From Devosia sp. (GTDB lineage Bacteria; Pseudomonadota; Alphaproteobacteria; Rhizobiales; Devosiaceae): DNA of 51,470 nt. The stretch's first letter is position 1. Each line of letters starts with the position of its first letter. The position numbers and the translations under genes were made by a program. The notes beneath the pieces are model-generated. The model saw nothing but the letters and a program-made list of their open reading frames with translations. It had not been told where the DNA came from and did no database searches. Below are positions 33,850-45,600 of the stretch, in pieces. The stretch lies in NCBI RefSeq assembly GCF_028290435.1, contig NZ_JAQGJV010000099.1:1-51470 (forward strand). Reading direction: 5' to 3'.

Positions 33850-34094
33850 TTGAATTCTCCTCTCACTGCTGTTCGGCGGCATCGGGCCGCGCGAGCCCTT
33901 GGGCTCTCAAGGCAACGACGAACGGGGCGGGAGAATTCAGACAGCGACGTCGGGAATTTTACGGAGACGCTTCGCGGGGCGCGCGAAATGGTTCATGCGC
34001 CGGCGACGTCGCTGTTCTGCCAGCCTCGCTGGTGACCTGTCGCAGGCTGGCGGGAGGCGGGCGTCGCCGATCGCTCGGAGACGCCCGGAAAGGC
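33850..34094. other. Non-coding gap between DoxX gene and tRNA, rich in inverted repeats
   Basis: No convincing gene. Visible structures are GAATTCTCC (33852-33860) with GGAGAATTC (33930-33938), ACAGCGACGTCG (33941-33952) with CGACGTCGCTGT (34004-34015), and CGGGCGTC (34058-34065) with GACGCCCG (34080-34087). The last lies just after the tRNA 3' end on the minus strand and may help terminate it. The first pair includes the DoxX Shine-Dalgarno region, so it could affect DoxX translation. Confidence 0.5.
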
Positions 34095-34170
34095 TGGTGG
34101 GCCCACCAGGACTCGAACCTGGAACCAGACCGTTATGAGCGGTCGGCTCTAACCATTGAGCTATAGGCCC
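34095..34170 (-). tRNA. tRNA with CAU anticodon, probably tRNA-Ile2
   Basis: Read on the minus strand, GGGCCTA at the 5' end pairs with TGGGCCC at the 3' end, followed by discriminator A and an encoded CCA (34097-34095). The anticodon stem GACCG/CGGTC encloses the loop CTCATAA, giving anticodon CAU. The T arm has GGTTCGAGTCC. The short D-loop (AGCTCAATGGTTAGAGC) and the G-rich acceptor resemble tRNA-Ile2, in which C34 is modified to lysidine by TilS to read AUA. Elongator tRNA-Met has the same anticodon loop, so the identity is likely but not certain. Confidence 0.88.
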
Positions 34171-34334
34171 TTTGCGTCGAAACGCCTGTGTTCACTAGGG
34201 TCTCTAAGCGGAGTTGGTCAAGGGCGTTTCTGGGGCAACTGCATAGACGATGCCGACAAGCTATGGCCATCGTCGTATGCGTGTAGGCGCTGGTGCAGGA
34301 TGAAATCGCGGTGGATAGCCGCGTGGTTGGCGGG
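34171..34334. other. Gap between tRNA and HlyD gene
   Basis: No gene seen. CGCGG (34307-34311) and CCGCG (34319-34323) form a short hairpin 11 bases beyond the stop of the HlyD-type gene, which could mark the 3' end of the secretion operon, but it has no strong U-run. The tRNA promoter must lie in the higher-numbered part of this gap; I see no clear elements. Confidence 0.35.
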
Positions 34335-35690
34335 CTATTCTTCCTTGAAGGTGCGGTTGATCTGGTCGGTGAATGGCTTGGCGAAGTACGCGATTGCCGT
34401 CTGTTCGGCCGTCTGGACGAAGACCTCAACGGGCATGCCGGGAATCAGGCCGCGGGTGCCGAGGACCGAGAGATCGCCAGTCACCTCCACCTGGGCGAGG
34501 TAGTAGCTCTCCCCCGTCTGGGGATCGCGCTGGGCGGCGGCGGCGAGACGCGAGATAACCCCGTCTATTTCAGGAGTGGTGCGCTGGTTGAAGGCGGAGA
34601 AGCGCAGCTTGGCGGCCTGGCCGATGCTGATCTGGTCGATGTCGCGGGTGGCGAGCCGGAATTCGATTCTCAGGTCGGCATTGGCGGGCACGATGGTCAG
34701 TAGTCGCTCGGCCGGCGTGACAACGCCGCCCAGCGTCGACACGTTGAGCTCGTTGATGATGCCGTCGACGGGCGAGCGGATTTCAGTGCGGGAGAAGCGC
34801 TCGTCGGCGGCGCCCAGGCGCTCCTTGAGTTCGGCAATGCGCGCTTGGATATCGCGCAATTCACGCTGGGCGTCGTTCTGGACCACCTGGTGCAGGCCGA
34901 TGACCTTCAACTCGATTTCGGTGATACGGGACTGGGCACGGGCCAGATTGGCTTCAAGTTCGCCTCGCTGGCCCATCATGCGGGCGATATCGCGGTCCAG
35001 GCCACTGAGGCGAGGGGTTTCGACCAGGCCTTTGGCGACGAGCGGCTTGACGCGATCGCGTTCGTCGGTGACCAGCGCCAGCTCTTCGGCCAAAGCAGTC
35101 TGCTGGAATTTCAGGCCGCCAATCTCCTGGCCGAGTTGATCGGCTTGCAGGCTGAGCTGCTGTTCCTCGGATTGCCGGTTGACCAGATTGCTGTCGAACA
35201 ATTGCCGTTCGCCCTGCGCAATCAGGTCCGCACCGGGATAAAGCGACAGGAATTCGGCCGGAAAGGCGATAGTCTCTGCGCTGTCGCGCTCGGCCGTCAA
35301 ACGCGCCTGGCGAGCTAGCAATTCGGCGAGTTGGCCGCGGATGATGGATTGCTCGGCGCGGATCTGGACGTCATCGAGCCCGATCAGCAACTGCCCCGCG
35401 GCGACGACGTCGCCCTTGCGAACGGCGATCTCGCGCACGACGCCGCCGTCGACATGCTGGACAACCTTGAGATCCTCGTCGACCAGCACCGTGCCCGAGC
35501 CGATAATGGCGCCGGACAGTTTTGCGGTGGCGGACCAGCCGCCCACCCCGAACACCAGCAGCACGGCGAAGATCAGGCCCCAGATCACCCGCCCGCGCAT
35601 CGAGAAGGCATCGGGTTTGCTCGCCTTGCTCTTGAACGTTGAAAGGCTGGACCCGTAGGGCGCCGTCATATCCATGGTCGTCATCGTCAA
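34335..35690 (-). CDS. HlyD/PrtE-type membrane fusion protein of a type I secretion system
   Basis: Periplasmic adaptor that joins the inner-membrane ABC exporter to a TolC-like outer-membrane channel. The 451-residue protein has a short cytoplasmic N-terminus and one membrane helix (about 35-53). A lipoyl half-motif follows (VVQHVDGGVVREIAVRKGDVV). A long helical hairpin spans about 120-310, with heptad-like stretches. The second lipoyl half (SPVDGIINELNVSTLGGVV) and a beta-barrel domain complete it. It is the last gene of the four-gene operon on the minus strand. No TolC gene is present in the window, so the outer-membrane channel must be encoded elsewhere. Confidence 0.93.
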   Translation of the reverse strand: MTMTTMDMTAPYGSSLSTFKSKASKPDAFSMRGRVIWGLIFAVLLVFGVGGWSATAKLSGAIIGSGTVLVDEDLKVVQHVDGGVVREIAVRKGDVVAAGQLLIGLDDVQIRAEQSIIRGQLAELLARQARLTAERDSAETIAFPAEFLSLYPGADLIAQGERQLFDSNLVNRQSEEQQLSLQADQLGQEIGGLKFQQTALAEELALVTDERDRVKPLVAKGLVETPRLSGLDRDIARMMGQRGELEANLARAQSRITEIELKVIGLHQVVQNDAQRELRDIQARIAELKERLGAADERFSRTEIRSPVDGIINELNVSTLGGVVTPAERLLTIVPANADLRIEFRLATRDIDQISIGQAAKLRFSAFNQRTTPEIDGVISRLAAAAQRDPQTGESYYLAQVEVTGDLSVLGTRGLIPGMPVEVFVQTAEQTAIAYFAKPFTDQINRTFKEE

Positions 35691-35723
35691 CTCCGCAATA
35701 CGCTGCGTTTAGAGGGTTATGCT

Positions 35724-37781
35724 TCAGGCGACTTGGTATTCGGGGGGGCCAGGCAGATGAATGCCGTGAATGTCGATCGTGACTTCGAAGATCGTGTCAC
35801 GGTTCATGTCGGCCTGGATGATGGTGTGATCGACGTCATCGTAGCGTTCGTACCGCATCAGGATGGGCAGCTCGGACGCGAACCAGTCGTCGTTGTCATC
35901 CTCGTAAAGGGCGCGGAAGAAGTCGCTCTCGGCGTCTTCGGCCTGTCGGCTGATGCCATAATCCTTGACGCGGATGCGATCTCCGACCACGAAATCGAGA
36001 ATGTCGTGAACGACATCGGCGCTGACCGTGGCGGTTTCGCCGATCGCTTCGAAAACGAAAAGGTCACGCCCCCTGCCGCCGGTCAGAGTGACCTCGACGC
36101 TGGCGCTGACGATGAACAGATCGTCGCCGTTGCCGCCAACCACCAGCTCGATGCTGGAGAGGCTATCCTCCCCAAGGCTCTCGCTCATCAGCACGCCGCC
36201 GATGAGATCGACGATCACATCGTCGCAGACTTCGGCGAAGCTGAGTGTATCGGCGCCGGCGCCGCCATCGATCACGTCGTCGCCAGCATCGGCGATAATG
36301 GTGTCGTCGCCGTCGCCGGCCGCAATGCTGTCATCGCCGCGTCCGCCGATCAGCAGATCGTCGCCAGCGCCGCCGTCGATGTCGTCGCACCCGTCGCCGC
36401 CTTCGAGCACATCGGCGCCGCCGGCGCCGCGCATGGTGTCGTTACCGTCGCCACCATCGAGGCCGTCATTGCCCTGGCCGCCATCGAGCGTGTCGTCGCC
36501 GCATGCGCCAGCCAGCAGGTCATCGCCCTCGCCACCATCGGCGACGTCGTCGCCAGAGCCACCGTCGAGAATATCGTTGCCCGCGCCGCCCGCAAGATAG
36601 TCGTCGCCGCTGTCGCCGGTCACGATGTCGTCGCCGTCATCGCCGAACAGGCGGTCGTTGCCGCTGCCGCCTGAAATGGTGTCATTGCCATTGCCGCCGA
36701 CGATCACATCGTTGCCGGCGTTGCCGAACAGATCGTCGTCGCCATCGCCGCCATCGATGTGATCATCGCCAGCTCCGCCGACGACGAGGTCGTTGCCGGC
36801 CAGGGAAGCGATGATATCGTCACCCGCGAGGCCATCGATATCGTCGTCATAGGGAGTGCCGACGAATAGGTCGTCGCATGGCGTCAGGACGACGACGTTG
36901 CGCACAATATCGAAATAGGCCGTCTGGCTGACCGAGGCTTCGCCATCGCTGACCTGATAGGTGAAGCTGACGCGGCCGAGCGTGCCAGGCATGGTCTCGA
37001 TCGACCAACCACTTCCCGTATGCGTCACCGGCGCGCCGGCGACGCTGACGTTCATGACCACGAGGGGATCGCCATCCGGGTCGCTGGCACCCCGCAGCAA
37101 CTGGCTGAGAGCGATCAGAACGGCCTGACCGGCCAAGACATCATGCAGTTTGACGGGGCCGCCCACCACGGGCGGACGGTTGGGCGCGTGCGTGTCGTCG
37201 TCATCCTCGTCTTCTTCATCGTCTTCGTCTGTGTCGTCGCGGTCATCATCGCTGTCGTCAGGGACGATTGTTAGGTCGGGTCGGGTGCCACCGCCGACCA
37301 TGGCGGGGGTGCCGCTCGACCCGTTGTCGTTGGAGGGGAAATAGCTGAAGGCGACAGGGAAAAACGCCCTGAGGCGGGCGTCGGGATCCGCCATTTCGGC
37401 AAAGCGCAGCGCGGGCGGATCTGGGTAAAGATAATCCACATGCCAATCGTGTCTGCGACCGATGCTGTTGCCGGGCTCGTCTTCCGCGATGCTGCCGGTC
37501 TCGGTCTGGTCAATCAGGTCGTCTATGCCCGGAACCTCATCGGCGTGATTGTGCGGACCAGTGCCGTTTTCACCGGTGCCTTTGCCGCCGCCCGTATCAG
37601 GCTCCTCCAGCGGTTGCGCCTGCCCCGGGAGGGCGCTCTTGAGGTAGGCCACGATCGCGGTGACGAAGAGGACGAAATAGAGCGGCATCCGGGAGAGCTT
37701 TTCGGCGCCCTTGGTTTCGTAGCGCTTGCGCCCGTCGACGGGCTCCGGGTCCAGTCTGGTACTCTTGGCCTCGATGATCAT
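35724..37781 (-). CDS. RTX-repeat protein with an N-terminal membrane anchor
   Basis: 685 residues. A basic N-terminus is followed by one hydrophobic segment (about 32-50, [17 protein letters not shown]) that looks like an uncleaved anchor. Next come a Pro/Gly/acidic linker, an Asp/Glu-run (about 175-200), a cadherin-like domain (about 205-300, with [10 protein letters not shown] and [16 protein letters not shown]) and some 15-20 nonapeptide RTX repeats (GGxGxDxhx, about 310-520). A C-terminal region without repeats ends PGPPEYQVA. Several cysteines in the repeat region (ACGDDT, DGCDDI) are unusual for RTX proteins. It sits between the exporter ATPase and HlyD genes, overlapping the former by four bases, so it is probably part of the secretion apparatus or a companion of the peroxidase rather than a free toxin. 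Confidence 0.85.
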   Translation of the reverse strand: MIIEAKSTRLDPEPVDGRKRYETKGAEKLSRMPLYFVLFVTAIVAYLKSALPGQAQPLEEPDTGGGKGTGENGTGPHNHADEVPGIDDLIDQTETGSIAEDEPGNSIGRRHDWHVDYLYPDPPALRFAEMADPDARLRAFFPVAFSYFPSNDNGSSGTPAMVGGGTRPDLTIVPDDSDDDRDDTDEDDEEDEDDDDTHAPNRPPVVGGPVKLHDVLAGQAVLIALSQLLRGASDPDGDPLVVMNVSVAGAPVTHTGSGWSIETMPGTLGRVSFTYQVSDGEASVSQTAYFDIVRNVVVLTPCDDLFVGTPYDDDIDGLAGDDIIASLAGNDLVVGGAGDDHIDGGDGDDDLFGNAGNDVIVGGNGNDTISGGSGNDRLFGDDGDDIVTGDSGDDYLAGGAGNDILDGGSGDDVADGGEGDDLLAGACGDDTLDGGQGNDGLDGGDGNDTMRGAGGADVLEGGDGCDDIDGGAGDDLLIGGRGDDSIAAGDGDDTIIADAGDDVIDGGAGADTLSFAEVCDDVIVDLIGGVLMSESLGEDSLSSIELVVGGNGDDLFIVSASVEVTLTGGRGRDLFVFEAIGETATVSADVVHDILDFVVGDRIRVKDYGISRQAEDAESDFFRALYEDDNDDWFASELPILMRYERYDDVDHTIIQADMNRDTIFEVTIDIHGIHLPGPPEYQVA

Positions 37782-39571
37782 GCCGTGGCACTCCCGTTCT
37801 GGATCGTCCGGTACTCGGTGCGCGCGGCAGTAGCGGCCGCCGGCGCGGGGGTGTTCACCGGGTTCGGAACGATGGTCGGCCGATGGGTGGCGATGACCTG
37901 ATCCTTGGGGCCAAAGGCGGTCAGCTTGCCATTTTGAATCACCGCGACCAGATCGACCTCCGCCAGCACGTTGGGACGATGCGCCACCACGATGGCAATG
38001 CCGCCGCGGGCGCGGATGCGGGAGATGGCGACGTTAAGGGCTTGTTCGCCTTCGGCATCGAGGAACGCATTGGGCTCGTCCATGATGACGAGGAACGGGT
38101 CCTTGTAGAGTGCACGGGCCAGGCCAACGCGCTGGCGCTGGCCCGCCGACAGAGCGGTGCCCATCGGCCCGAGCTGGGTGTCGTAACCCTCCGGCAGGCG
38201 AACGATCATCTCATGGATGCCCGCTGCCATCGCGGCGGCGACGATAGCCTTGCCGTCGCGCTGTGGGTCCAGCCGGGAGATGTTTTCGATCACACTGCCG
38301 TCGAGCAGGGCTACCTCTTGGGGAAGGTAGCCAACATATTGGCCGATCACGTCCTCATCCCACTGGTTGAGGTCGGCATCGTCCAGGCGCACGCCGCCGC
38401 GCAGGGTGGGCCAGATACCCGTAAGGGCGCGGATCAGGGTGGTCTTGCCGCCACCGCTCGGGCCGATGATACCCAGTGCCTGGCCGGCCTTGAGCTCGAA
38501 ACTGACTTCGGACAGCAGGACACGGCCGGTAGCCGGCGCCGAGACGGTGATCTTTTCTACTTTCACCGAATGCTTGGGAGCGGGCAGATCAAGGGGCCCG
38601 CTGACGCCGCCCAGCGCGACCATGGTTTCGCGCAGGCGCTTGAACGCCTGACGGGCCGCGACGACGCCTTTCCAGTTGCCGATCGCCAGATCGATAGGCG
38701 CCAGCGCCCGCGAGGAGGCAACAGAGACGGCGATGATCGAGCCGGCTGACATCTGCCCCTTGATGGTCAGATAGGCCCCGATCCCCAGCAGCGCCGATTG
38801 CAGCAGCATGCGCAGCACGCGCGAGAGTGCGCTAAACGTGCCGATAATGTCGCTGGCTTTGGTCTGGAGCTGCACGTGTTCCTGGTTTGCCGCGGTGAAG
38901 CGCGCCACGGCGCGGCCGGCAAAGCCCATCGCCTTGAGGATATCGGCATTGCGGGCATTGGAGTCGGCAATGTTGTTGCGCAGGACGTTGGCTTGCTGGG
39001 CGGTGCTGGACAGCTTGCGCGAGCGAAGTTCGGTGAGCACCGTGAGCAGGGTGAGCACGATTGCTCCGCCCAGCGTCACGGCTCCCAGGACCGGGTGCAG
39101 CAGATAGACGAAGAGGATGTAGATCGGGACCCAAGGTAGGTCGAACAGCGCCATCGGGCCCTGGCTGCCCATGAAGCCGCGCAGCGTATCCACGTCGCGG
39201 CCACGCTCCAGCGCTTCCGATGTCGAAAAGCCGAAGCGGGGCATATCGACGCTGACGCGGTGGGCGATGGGAGCCAGGATGCGGTCGAGACGGCCGCCAA
39301 TGCGGACCAGGATTTGCGAGCGGATGATGTCGAACACGCCCTGCGACAGATAGAGGCCGATGGCCAGCATGGACAATGCGACCAGGGTCTGGACCGACCC
39401 GCTGGTCAAGGCGCGGTCGTAGATCTGGAGCATGTAGAACGAGCCGGTCAGCGCCAGCACGTTGATGATGCCCGAGATCCAGAACAGGAATATCCCGATG
39501 CCCTTGAACTCGGCCTTGAGCATTGCGTCGCCGCGATGCTCGGACAATGCCTTGGTGTTGCTCGATGCCAT
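37778..39571 (-). CDS. Type I secretion ABC transporter (PrtD/LapB-like permease-ATPase)
   Basis: Inner-membrane exporter that recognises C-terminal secretion signals of RTX proteins. The 597-residue protein has a membrane domain (about 20-300, starting [21 protein letters not shown]) without the N-terminal C39-like domain, as in the PrtD group. The ATPase domain shows Walker [10 protein letters not shown], the Q-loop [11 protein letters not shown], signature LSAGQRQR, Walker [13 protein letters not shown] and switch His in VVAHRP. The ATG at 39571 follows the peroxidase gene by 63 bases that hold a strong hairpin. Confidence 0.94.
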   Translation of the reverse strand: MASSNTKALSEHRGDAMLKAEFKGIGIFLFWISGIINVLALTGSFYMLQIYDRALTSGSVQTLVALSMLAIGLYLSQGVFDIIRSQILVRIGGRLDRILAPIAHRVSVDMPRFGFSTSEALERGRDVDTLRGFMGSQGPMALFDLPWVPIYILFVYLLHPVLGAVTLGGAIVLTLLTVLTELRSRKLSSTAQQANVLRNNIADSNARNADILKAMGFAGRAVARFTAANQEHVQLQTKASDIIGTFSALSRVLRMLLQSALLGIGAYLTIKGQMSAGSIIAVSVASSRALAPIDLAIGNWKGVVAARQAFKRLRETMVALGGVSGPLDLPAPKHSVKVEKITVSAPATGRVLLSEVSFELKAGQALGIIGPSGGGKTTLIRALTGIWPTLRGGVRLDDADLNQWDEDVIGQYVGYLPQEVALLDGSVIENISRLDPQRDGKAIVAAAMAAGIHEMIVRLPEGYDTQLGPMGTALSAGQRQRVGLARALYKDPFLVIMDEPNAFLDAEGEQALNVAISRIRARGGIAIVVAHRPNVLAEVDLVAVIQNGKLTAFGPKDQVIATHRPTIVPNPVNTPAPAAATAARTEYRTIQNGSATA

Positions 39572-39602
39572 GATTCAATCCCCCCGACTGGCGTTGTGGA
39601 AA

Positions 39603-39624
39603 CCCGGCCGATCGCTCGGCCGGG
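39603..39624 (-). other. Stem-loop between peroxidase and exporter genes
   Basis: CCCGGCCGA (39603-39611) pairs perfectly with TCGGCCGGG (39616-39624) around a TCGC tetraloop, 10 bases after the peroxidase stop. On the minus strand it is followed by TTTCC, too short a U-tract for full termination. It could act as a partial terminator giving more exoprotein than exporter, or as a 3' stabiliser of the long peroxidase message. Confidence 0.55.
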
Positions 39625-39634
39625 CCAGTGGTTG

Positions 39635-42600
39635 TCAGAGATTGAAGTCCTGGTTGGTCAGTGTGTGATTGCCGGCGATCTCGATGCGGAAATCGCCATC
39701 GGGCTGGGCATTCACATTGCCCGAGACGATGGTGTAGTCCCCATCGTCGCGGCTTTCGTGGGTGATCACGATCTGGGCTGGCGCCGTTGCCGCCTGGCCG
39801 CTGACCAGAGTGAAGCTTTGCACCCCAGCCGCACCGGCATTGGCATCGATGCCGGATAGATCGATGGTATCGCCGGTTTCAAAGCCCCTTATGGTGTCGC
39901 CATCGGCTGCGGCCACCGAGCCGAAGACGAACATGTCATCGCCGTCGCCACCATCCATGACGTTGACGGCGGTACTGGCGACAATGGTGTCGTTGCCGGA
40001 GCCGGTAGTGATGTTTTCGACATCATAGAGGGTGTCGGTGCCCGACTGGCCCCCGACGACACTGCCACGTCCGCCCACACCAGTGCCGAGATCGACGCTG
40101 ACAGCTTGGGTGAGCGAGCCGAAATCGAGCGTGTCGCTGCCCGCGCCGCCGTCGTACTTGTCGTTGCCGTCCCCGATATGGCCGACGAACATGTCATTGC
40201 CCGCCCCGCCGAAGACGTCGTCGTCGCCGGTTCCGGCATCGATCATGTCCTTGCCGGCATCGCCGAAGATGCGATCGTTACCAGCTTCGCCATCGATCAT
40301 GTCGTCGTCGTCACCGCCGAACACGTCGTCATCGCCATTACCGGCGAAGATGACGTCGCGACCGGCTCCGCCGTCGACAAAGTCGTTTCCCTCATCGGCG
40401 CGAACGACGTCCGCGCCGGCACCGGCCACGATGTAGTCCTTGCCATCCAACCCGAAGATCAGGTCGGCGCCGGAAGTGCCCATCAGCACATCCTGGTTCG
40501 GCGTTCCAACGATCGGCGCGCCGCTATTGGCCGGGGGCACATAGCCGCCGTTGTCATCGTCATCATCGTCGTCGTTGTCGCAATCATCATCATCATCGTC
40601 GTCGCCGCCACCAACCTGTGGGCCATCACCCTCGGCAACGTAGGATATCGTGTGCTCCCCGTTGGTCAGGGTCGTCACGCCGCTGGCATTGGTGCTGGAG
40701 GTGAAGTCGTCCGCCGACATGCCGTCCGGAAATTCGATGACGTCCTGTGGCCGCAGCGTGCCCACGATGGTGTCGTGGCCGCCATTGGAGCGGAACACGA
40801 TGCGATGGGCGGAGCTCAGGGCCGAGATATCCACCGTGTCGTCGCCCACATTGCCATCGATGGTGATGGTGCTGAAGTTGAGGCTGGTGTTGGGCAGGTT
40901 GAAGTCGCCGATGACGGTGATGGTATCGCCGCCCGATACGCCGCCGTTCAAGCCGCCGCCGTCGTTGGCAGTGACGTTGGTGGTATTGACCTGGATTTCC
41001 TCGATATTGTCGAGTTCGGCGATGACCGAGGCATTGTTGGTGCCGTTGCGGGTAATGACGATTTCCGTACCCGCGGCCAGCGAGGCGGCGGTATTGCCGG
41101 CGACGGCAAGCCAGGCTGCCCTGGTGTAGATGCGGAATTGTTCGACGGCGGCTACGCCAGTCAGCACATAGGTGTCCGAGGACGTATCCCGACCGGCAAC
41201 CAGCGCTGTCGTGCCGCCATCGATGATGTCGCGGCCGTCGGTGGCGAGTTGCGTGATGGTATCGCTACCAGAGCCGCCGCGGATGGTGTCGTTGGCCGCG
41301 CCGCCGTTGATGGCATCTGCGCCAGCACCGCCTTCGATGGTGTCGGCACCGCCGAGACCCAGCAATGTGTTGTTATTGCAGTCGCCGGTGATCGTATAGG
41401 TGCCGGAGCCGCAGGTGACGTTTTCGATACACGACACGAACGAGAAGCCCGATGCCGCGCCGTTGTTGAGGTCCACCGTGACGGGACCAGCCGAAGTGTA
41501 GACCAGGGTATCGGTGCCCCCGGCCAGGTCGGCCGTAACCGATTCAACGCCCGCAATGGTGCCGCCTTCGAATACGGTGAGCGCCGTGCCGTTGAAGGTC
41601 ACGTCGAGCGTTTCGCCGCCGCCAGTTCCGGTGATTTCCAGCGTATCTATATCGGCGCCGCCGTCGACGGTGTCGGTGTCGTCGCCGAACGCATAGCGAA
41701 TGGTGTCATTGCCGGCACCGCCGTTGACGATATCGTTGGCGTCGCCACCGATCAGGGTGTCGTTGCCGATGCCGCCGTTCAGCGTGTCGGTGCCGTCCTG
41801 GCCCAGCAGCACGTCGTTGCCGCCGTTGCCGTTCAGCGTGTCGTTGCCAGTTTGACCGAACAGGGTGTCGTTGCCGGCATTGCCGCTCAGGATGTCGTTG
41901 CCAGCAACGCCGCCGTAGACGATGTCGTCGTTCGTAAGCGTTACGGTGATCGTATCGCTGGCGTTCGATCCGGTTCTGATGGTGAAGGTCTCGACACGGG
42001 TCAGGCCGGTGTCATCCGTCACCCGGACATTGAGCGTATAGGTGGCGTTCGTGCCCATCGTGCCGCCGGTGCGCGCCACGGTGCCGCCATTGCTGACTGT
42101 AAAGCCCGCGCTGCTTCCCGCCAACAGAGCGTAGGTGAAGGCACCCGCGCCGTTGGGATCAAGCGCGCTCAAGGTGGCGATCGTGCCGTTACCGGGCAGG
42201 GTGGTGTTGTTCGGCGTCACGCCGTTCCACTGGATATCGGTGGGTGCCCTTGGCACGTCGATCTCGACGTCGGAGAAGCGCAGCCGCTCCATGTTGCGCA
42301 GCGTATCGATGCCGTCGATGCCGCCGGGCGTGAAGCCGCCCGCCCCGTCGGGAACCAGATGTTCGACCCGGATCGAGCCGTCGACATTGGCCGTGATCGA
42401 ATAGTTGGCACGGATGTCGGAGAACAAGGCGACGTCGGTGTCGCTGGCGCTGTTGACGCCATCGCTCGTGATGTCGCGGACGATCTTGAGTTGGCCGGGG
42501 TTGATCGCGCCGGACAGTACTTGTGAAACCAGCGTTTTCATCGTGTCGTGGTAACTCAGCACCGTGGTGCCGGTCGGACCATTGGCGTCAAAGGTGGACA

Positions 42601-45600
42601 TCACCGCGATGCGCACCCTCAGCCACTTGTCGCCATCGAGGATGTCGTCGCCGCCGCGGCCTTCCATGAGGTCGCTGCCAGCACTGCCGAGCAGGATATT
42701 GCCGCCGACGAAGTTGCCTTGGGCATCGAACGAGTCGGGCCCTGCACCGACCAGCAGTGCCTGCAGTCCCTGAATCAGGGCCCGGCCCTCGGCATCCAGG
42801 GCACTGCCCCGGAAGCCTTCGGTCGGCACGTCGGCAGCGGTAACGTCAGTGCCGCGGATCACGTCATCCTTGGTTGAGCCCGATGCACCTTCGACCTGGG
42901 TAAAGGTATCCAGCGCCACGTTGGCCGGAAGGACTGGGACGCCGGGCAGGATCTGCCGCGCGAGATCGACATCCACAGCAAAGTTCATGTCGCCGTAAGT
43001 CGTCCAGTCGTAACCCGACATGCCGTCGAACTTGCCGCGGCCGAGGCTGCCGAACCAGATGTCGTCACCGCCTTCGCCGACGAACTCGTCGAAGCCGCCG
43101 TCACCGTGGAACACGTCGTGTCCCTTGACCGCGTCGGCCTGGAACTGGTCATCGAAGTTATCGCCGACGGCACCGGTCCAGGCGCCGACTTCGATCCAGT
43201 CGTCACCCTCGCCGCCAAGCGTCTGCTCGGTGGTCTTGCTGCCCAGCACGAAGTCGTTGCCGACGCCGCCAAAGGCCTCATCGAGCAGGTCGGCGCCCAG
43301 GACGATGAAGTCCTGGCCCGCGTCACCGACGATCAGATCGACGCCGGCGCCGGCATTGATGGCATCGTGTCCGGCGCCGGAACGGATGATGTCGTCGCCG
43401 AACAGATCGGTGATGATGTCGTCGCCGTCGCCGCCAAAGTATGAGTCGTTGCCGGCGCCGCCTTCGAGCCGGTCATTGCCGGCATCGGCGTAGAGCGTAT
43501 CGTCGCCCTCGCTGCCGATCAGGATATCGTTGCCGTCGGTGCCACCGAGCAGAACGTGCTCGACGCCGGTATATTTCAAATAGTTGGAGTCCGGGCCGAC
43601 GGTGCCGGGATTGTTGCGGATAACCAGCGGGGTAAGGATGCTGCCGCCGGTCGGATCGTTGCCGAGGTTGTCCGCGGATTCGTCGATCACCGTGTTGGGA
43701 TCGTCAAGCAAGATGCCATCGGCACCTGCCGTTTCGCCGAGACCGGGGTTCCACTGCTTGGTCCTATCGATTTCGAGGATCAGCCCGGGGGTGGAGAACA
43801 CGTCGGAGGGCAAATGTCCCGCGTCGGCATTGAGGCTGATGATCTTGGCGAAGGTGTTGTTTTCCATCTCGGACAGGAAATGCATGCCATCCAGGCGTTG
43901 CAGGTAATAGAACCGATCGCCGTCCTGCAGTTGCTCGAGCTGCACTTCGAAGACGAAGTTGAAGGTTGAGCCGAGCATGCCGCCAAAGGGCAGGATCTTT
44001 TCCGCCAGACCACCGATCCACAGGTCGATGTTATCGAGGCCAGTATTGGTCACGCCCGTGGTCGGGTTGCTAGCCCAGGCACCGGTGCCGTTGAGGAAAG
44101 CCTCCGCGTCAAGCGGCACGCCAATTACGCGGGCTTCGTTCGCAGCGGTCGCGGGGTTGTCCAGGATTGTTTGTGGCACGCCGAAGATGATGGCCATCGC
44201 CGCGGCGCGCTTGCCTTCGATCGTCGTTTCGCTGGTGATGGACGAATGCAGGCCATAAGCGGCCATGAAGTTGATGACCGATGCCTCGTTCTTGAGGTTG
44301 CCGGCAAACTCCACCCAGCTATCGTATGGCTTGAGTTCGGGGGCGTGCGAGCTGACCTCGAAAAACTCGCGGCGGGCGGCGTTCAGCGACGGCACGCCGG
44401 CATCGCGGCCACGCGCCAGATTGATGGTGGCCAGATCGAGCGGCAGGCCGAGCAGGTTGTTGCGCAGCGCGCTGGTAACGAATTCGTCAATTTCATTGCC
44501 GACCTGGCGCGTCATGCCGCGGATGATGTCACCCGCCGCAATGTTGTCGGCGATGGTATGGCCCGCATCGAACTCGATCGGATTGAGAAAGCCCTCGATC
44601 AGGCTGATCTGATCATTGGTAAACGAGGCATCGAGCCGGTCGATCTGCTCGGTCAGCATGGAATGCCCGAACCGGTAAACCACATGGGCGAACTCGGCCA
44701 CGATGGCCGGGTTGATGTCGGCATGATAGCCGTCGGGAACCACGAAGAAATCGATGTTGGGTTGGATTTTGCGGGCAAAATCCTCGAACACGGTATGTTG
44801 GTACTGCATTTCGGTGCCGAACTTGGCGGCCTGGAACAAGCGCTCGCCGTCCCAGGTCAGTGTAGCGGCATAAGCCGAAAGGGCCGCCGGGTTCGTCGGA
44901 ATGGCATTGACCTGCGTCTGCGTCAGGTCGATGTCCAGCCACTCGTTGATGAAGGCCATATCCTTGCTGGCCAGCACCACTTCCTTGGTGTGCTCCACCA
45001 GCCGGTTGTGTTCGGCATGGAAGACGTGATGCACGGCGGTCAGGCCGATGTTTTCATTGACGCGACCATCGCCGGCAATGAAGTGCGCATCGAGCAGTTC
45101 GTTGTCATAGCCGGGAGTGGCATTGGGAGAGTTATTGCCCAGACCGACCTCGATGTCGCCGTCAGCAAGCCCCGAAGGAACCGCGTTATGGGCGATGTCG
45201 GCGAGGAAAGCGTGATCGATGCGCAAGGCGCCAACCAGGCTAACCGGCGCGGCCGGCGTGCCTGAAATCACGAGATCATCGGCTGTGTTGGGAATGCCGT
45301 CTGCGCCGATTCCGATGACGACCTGGGCATATCCGGCCGCGTTGGGGATGAAATTGCCATATTGGTCGGTGCGCAGCAGCGGCACGTTGCCCACGTCCTG
45401 GTCGGTCAGGAGGATGCCAAGCATCTTGGCCTGTTCCTTGACTTCGCCCCACGTTGCCATGCCGCCCGGTTCGGCCCCACCGCCTTCGATGAGGTTGCCG
45501 GTCGCATGCGGCTTGCCGTCGGGACCCACAGCGTATTGACGCAGGAATACCTGGTGCGATGAGTGGGAGGTGTATGTCTGGTTCTGATCGACGAAGGGCG

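Noticed and set aside
34095..34334. Integration site next to the tRNA gene
   Set aside because: No integrase gene and no repeat of the tRNA 3' end was seen in the flanking DNA.
40106..42526. 806-codon open frame on the plus strand opposite the peroxidase gene
   Set aside because: Its repeats mirror the RTX repeats of the real gene on the other strand; no independent motif or start signal.
40150..43520. Short tandem DNA repeats that might be read as a CRISPR array
   Set aside because: The periodicity is that of nonapeptide RTX codons inside an open reading frame; there are no identical repeats with unique spacers.
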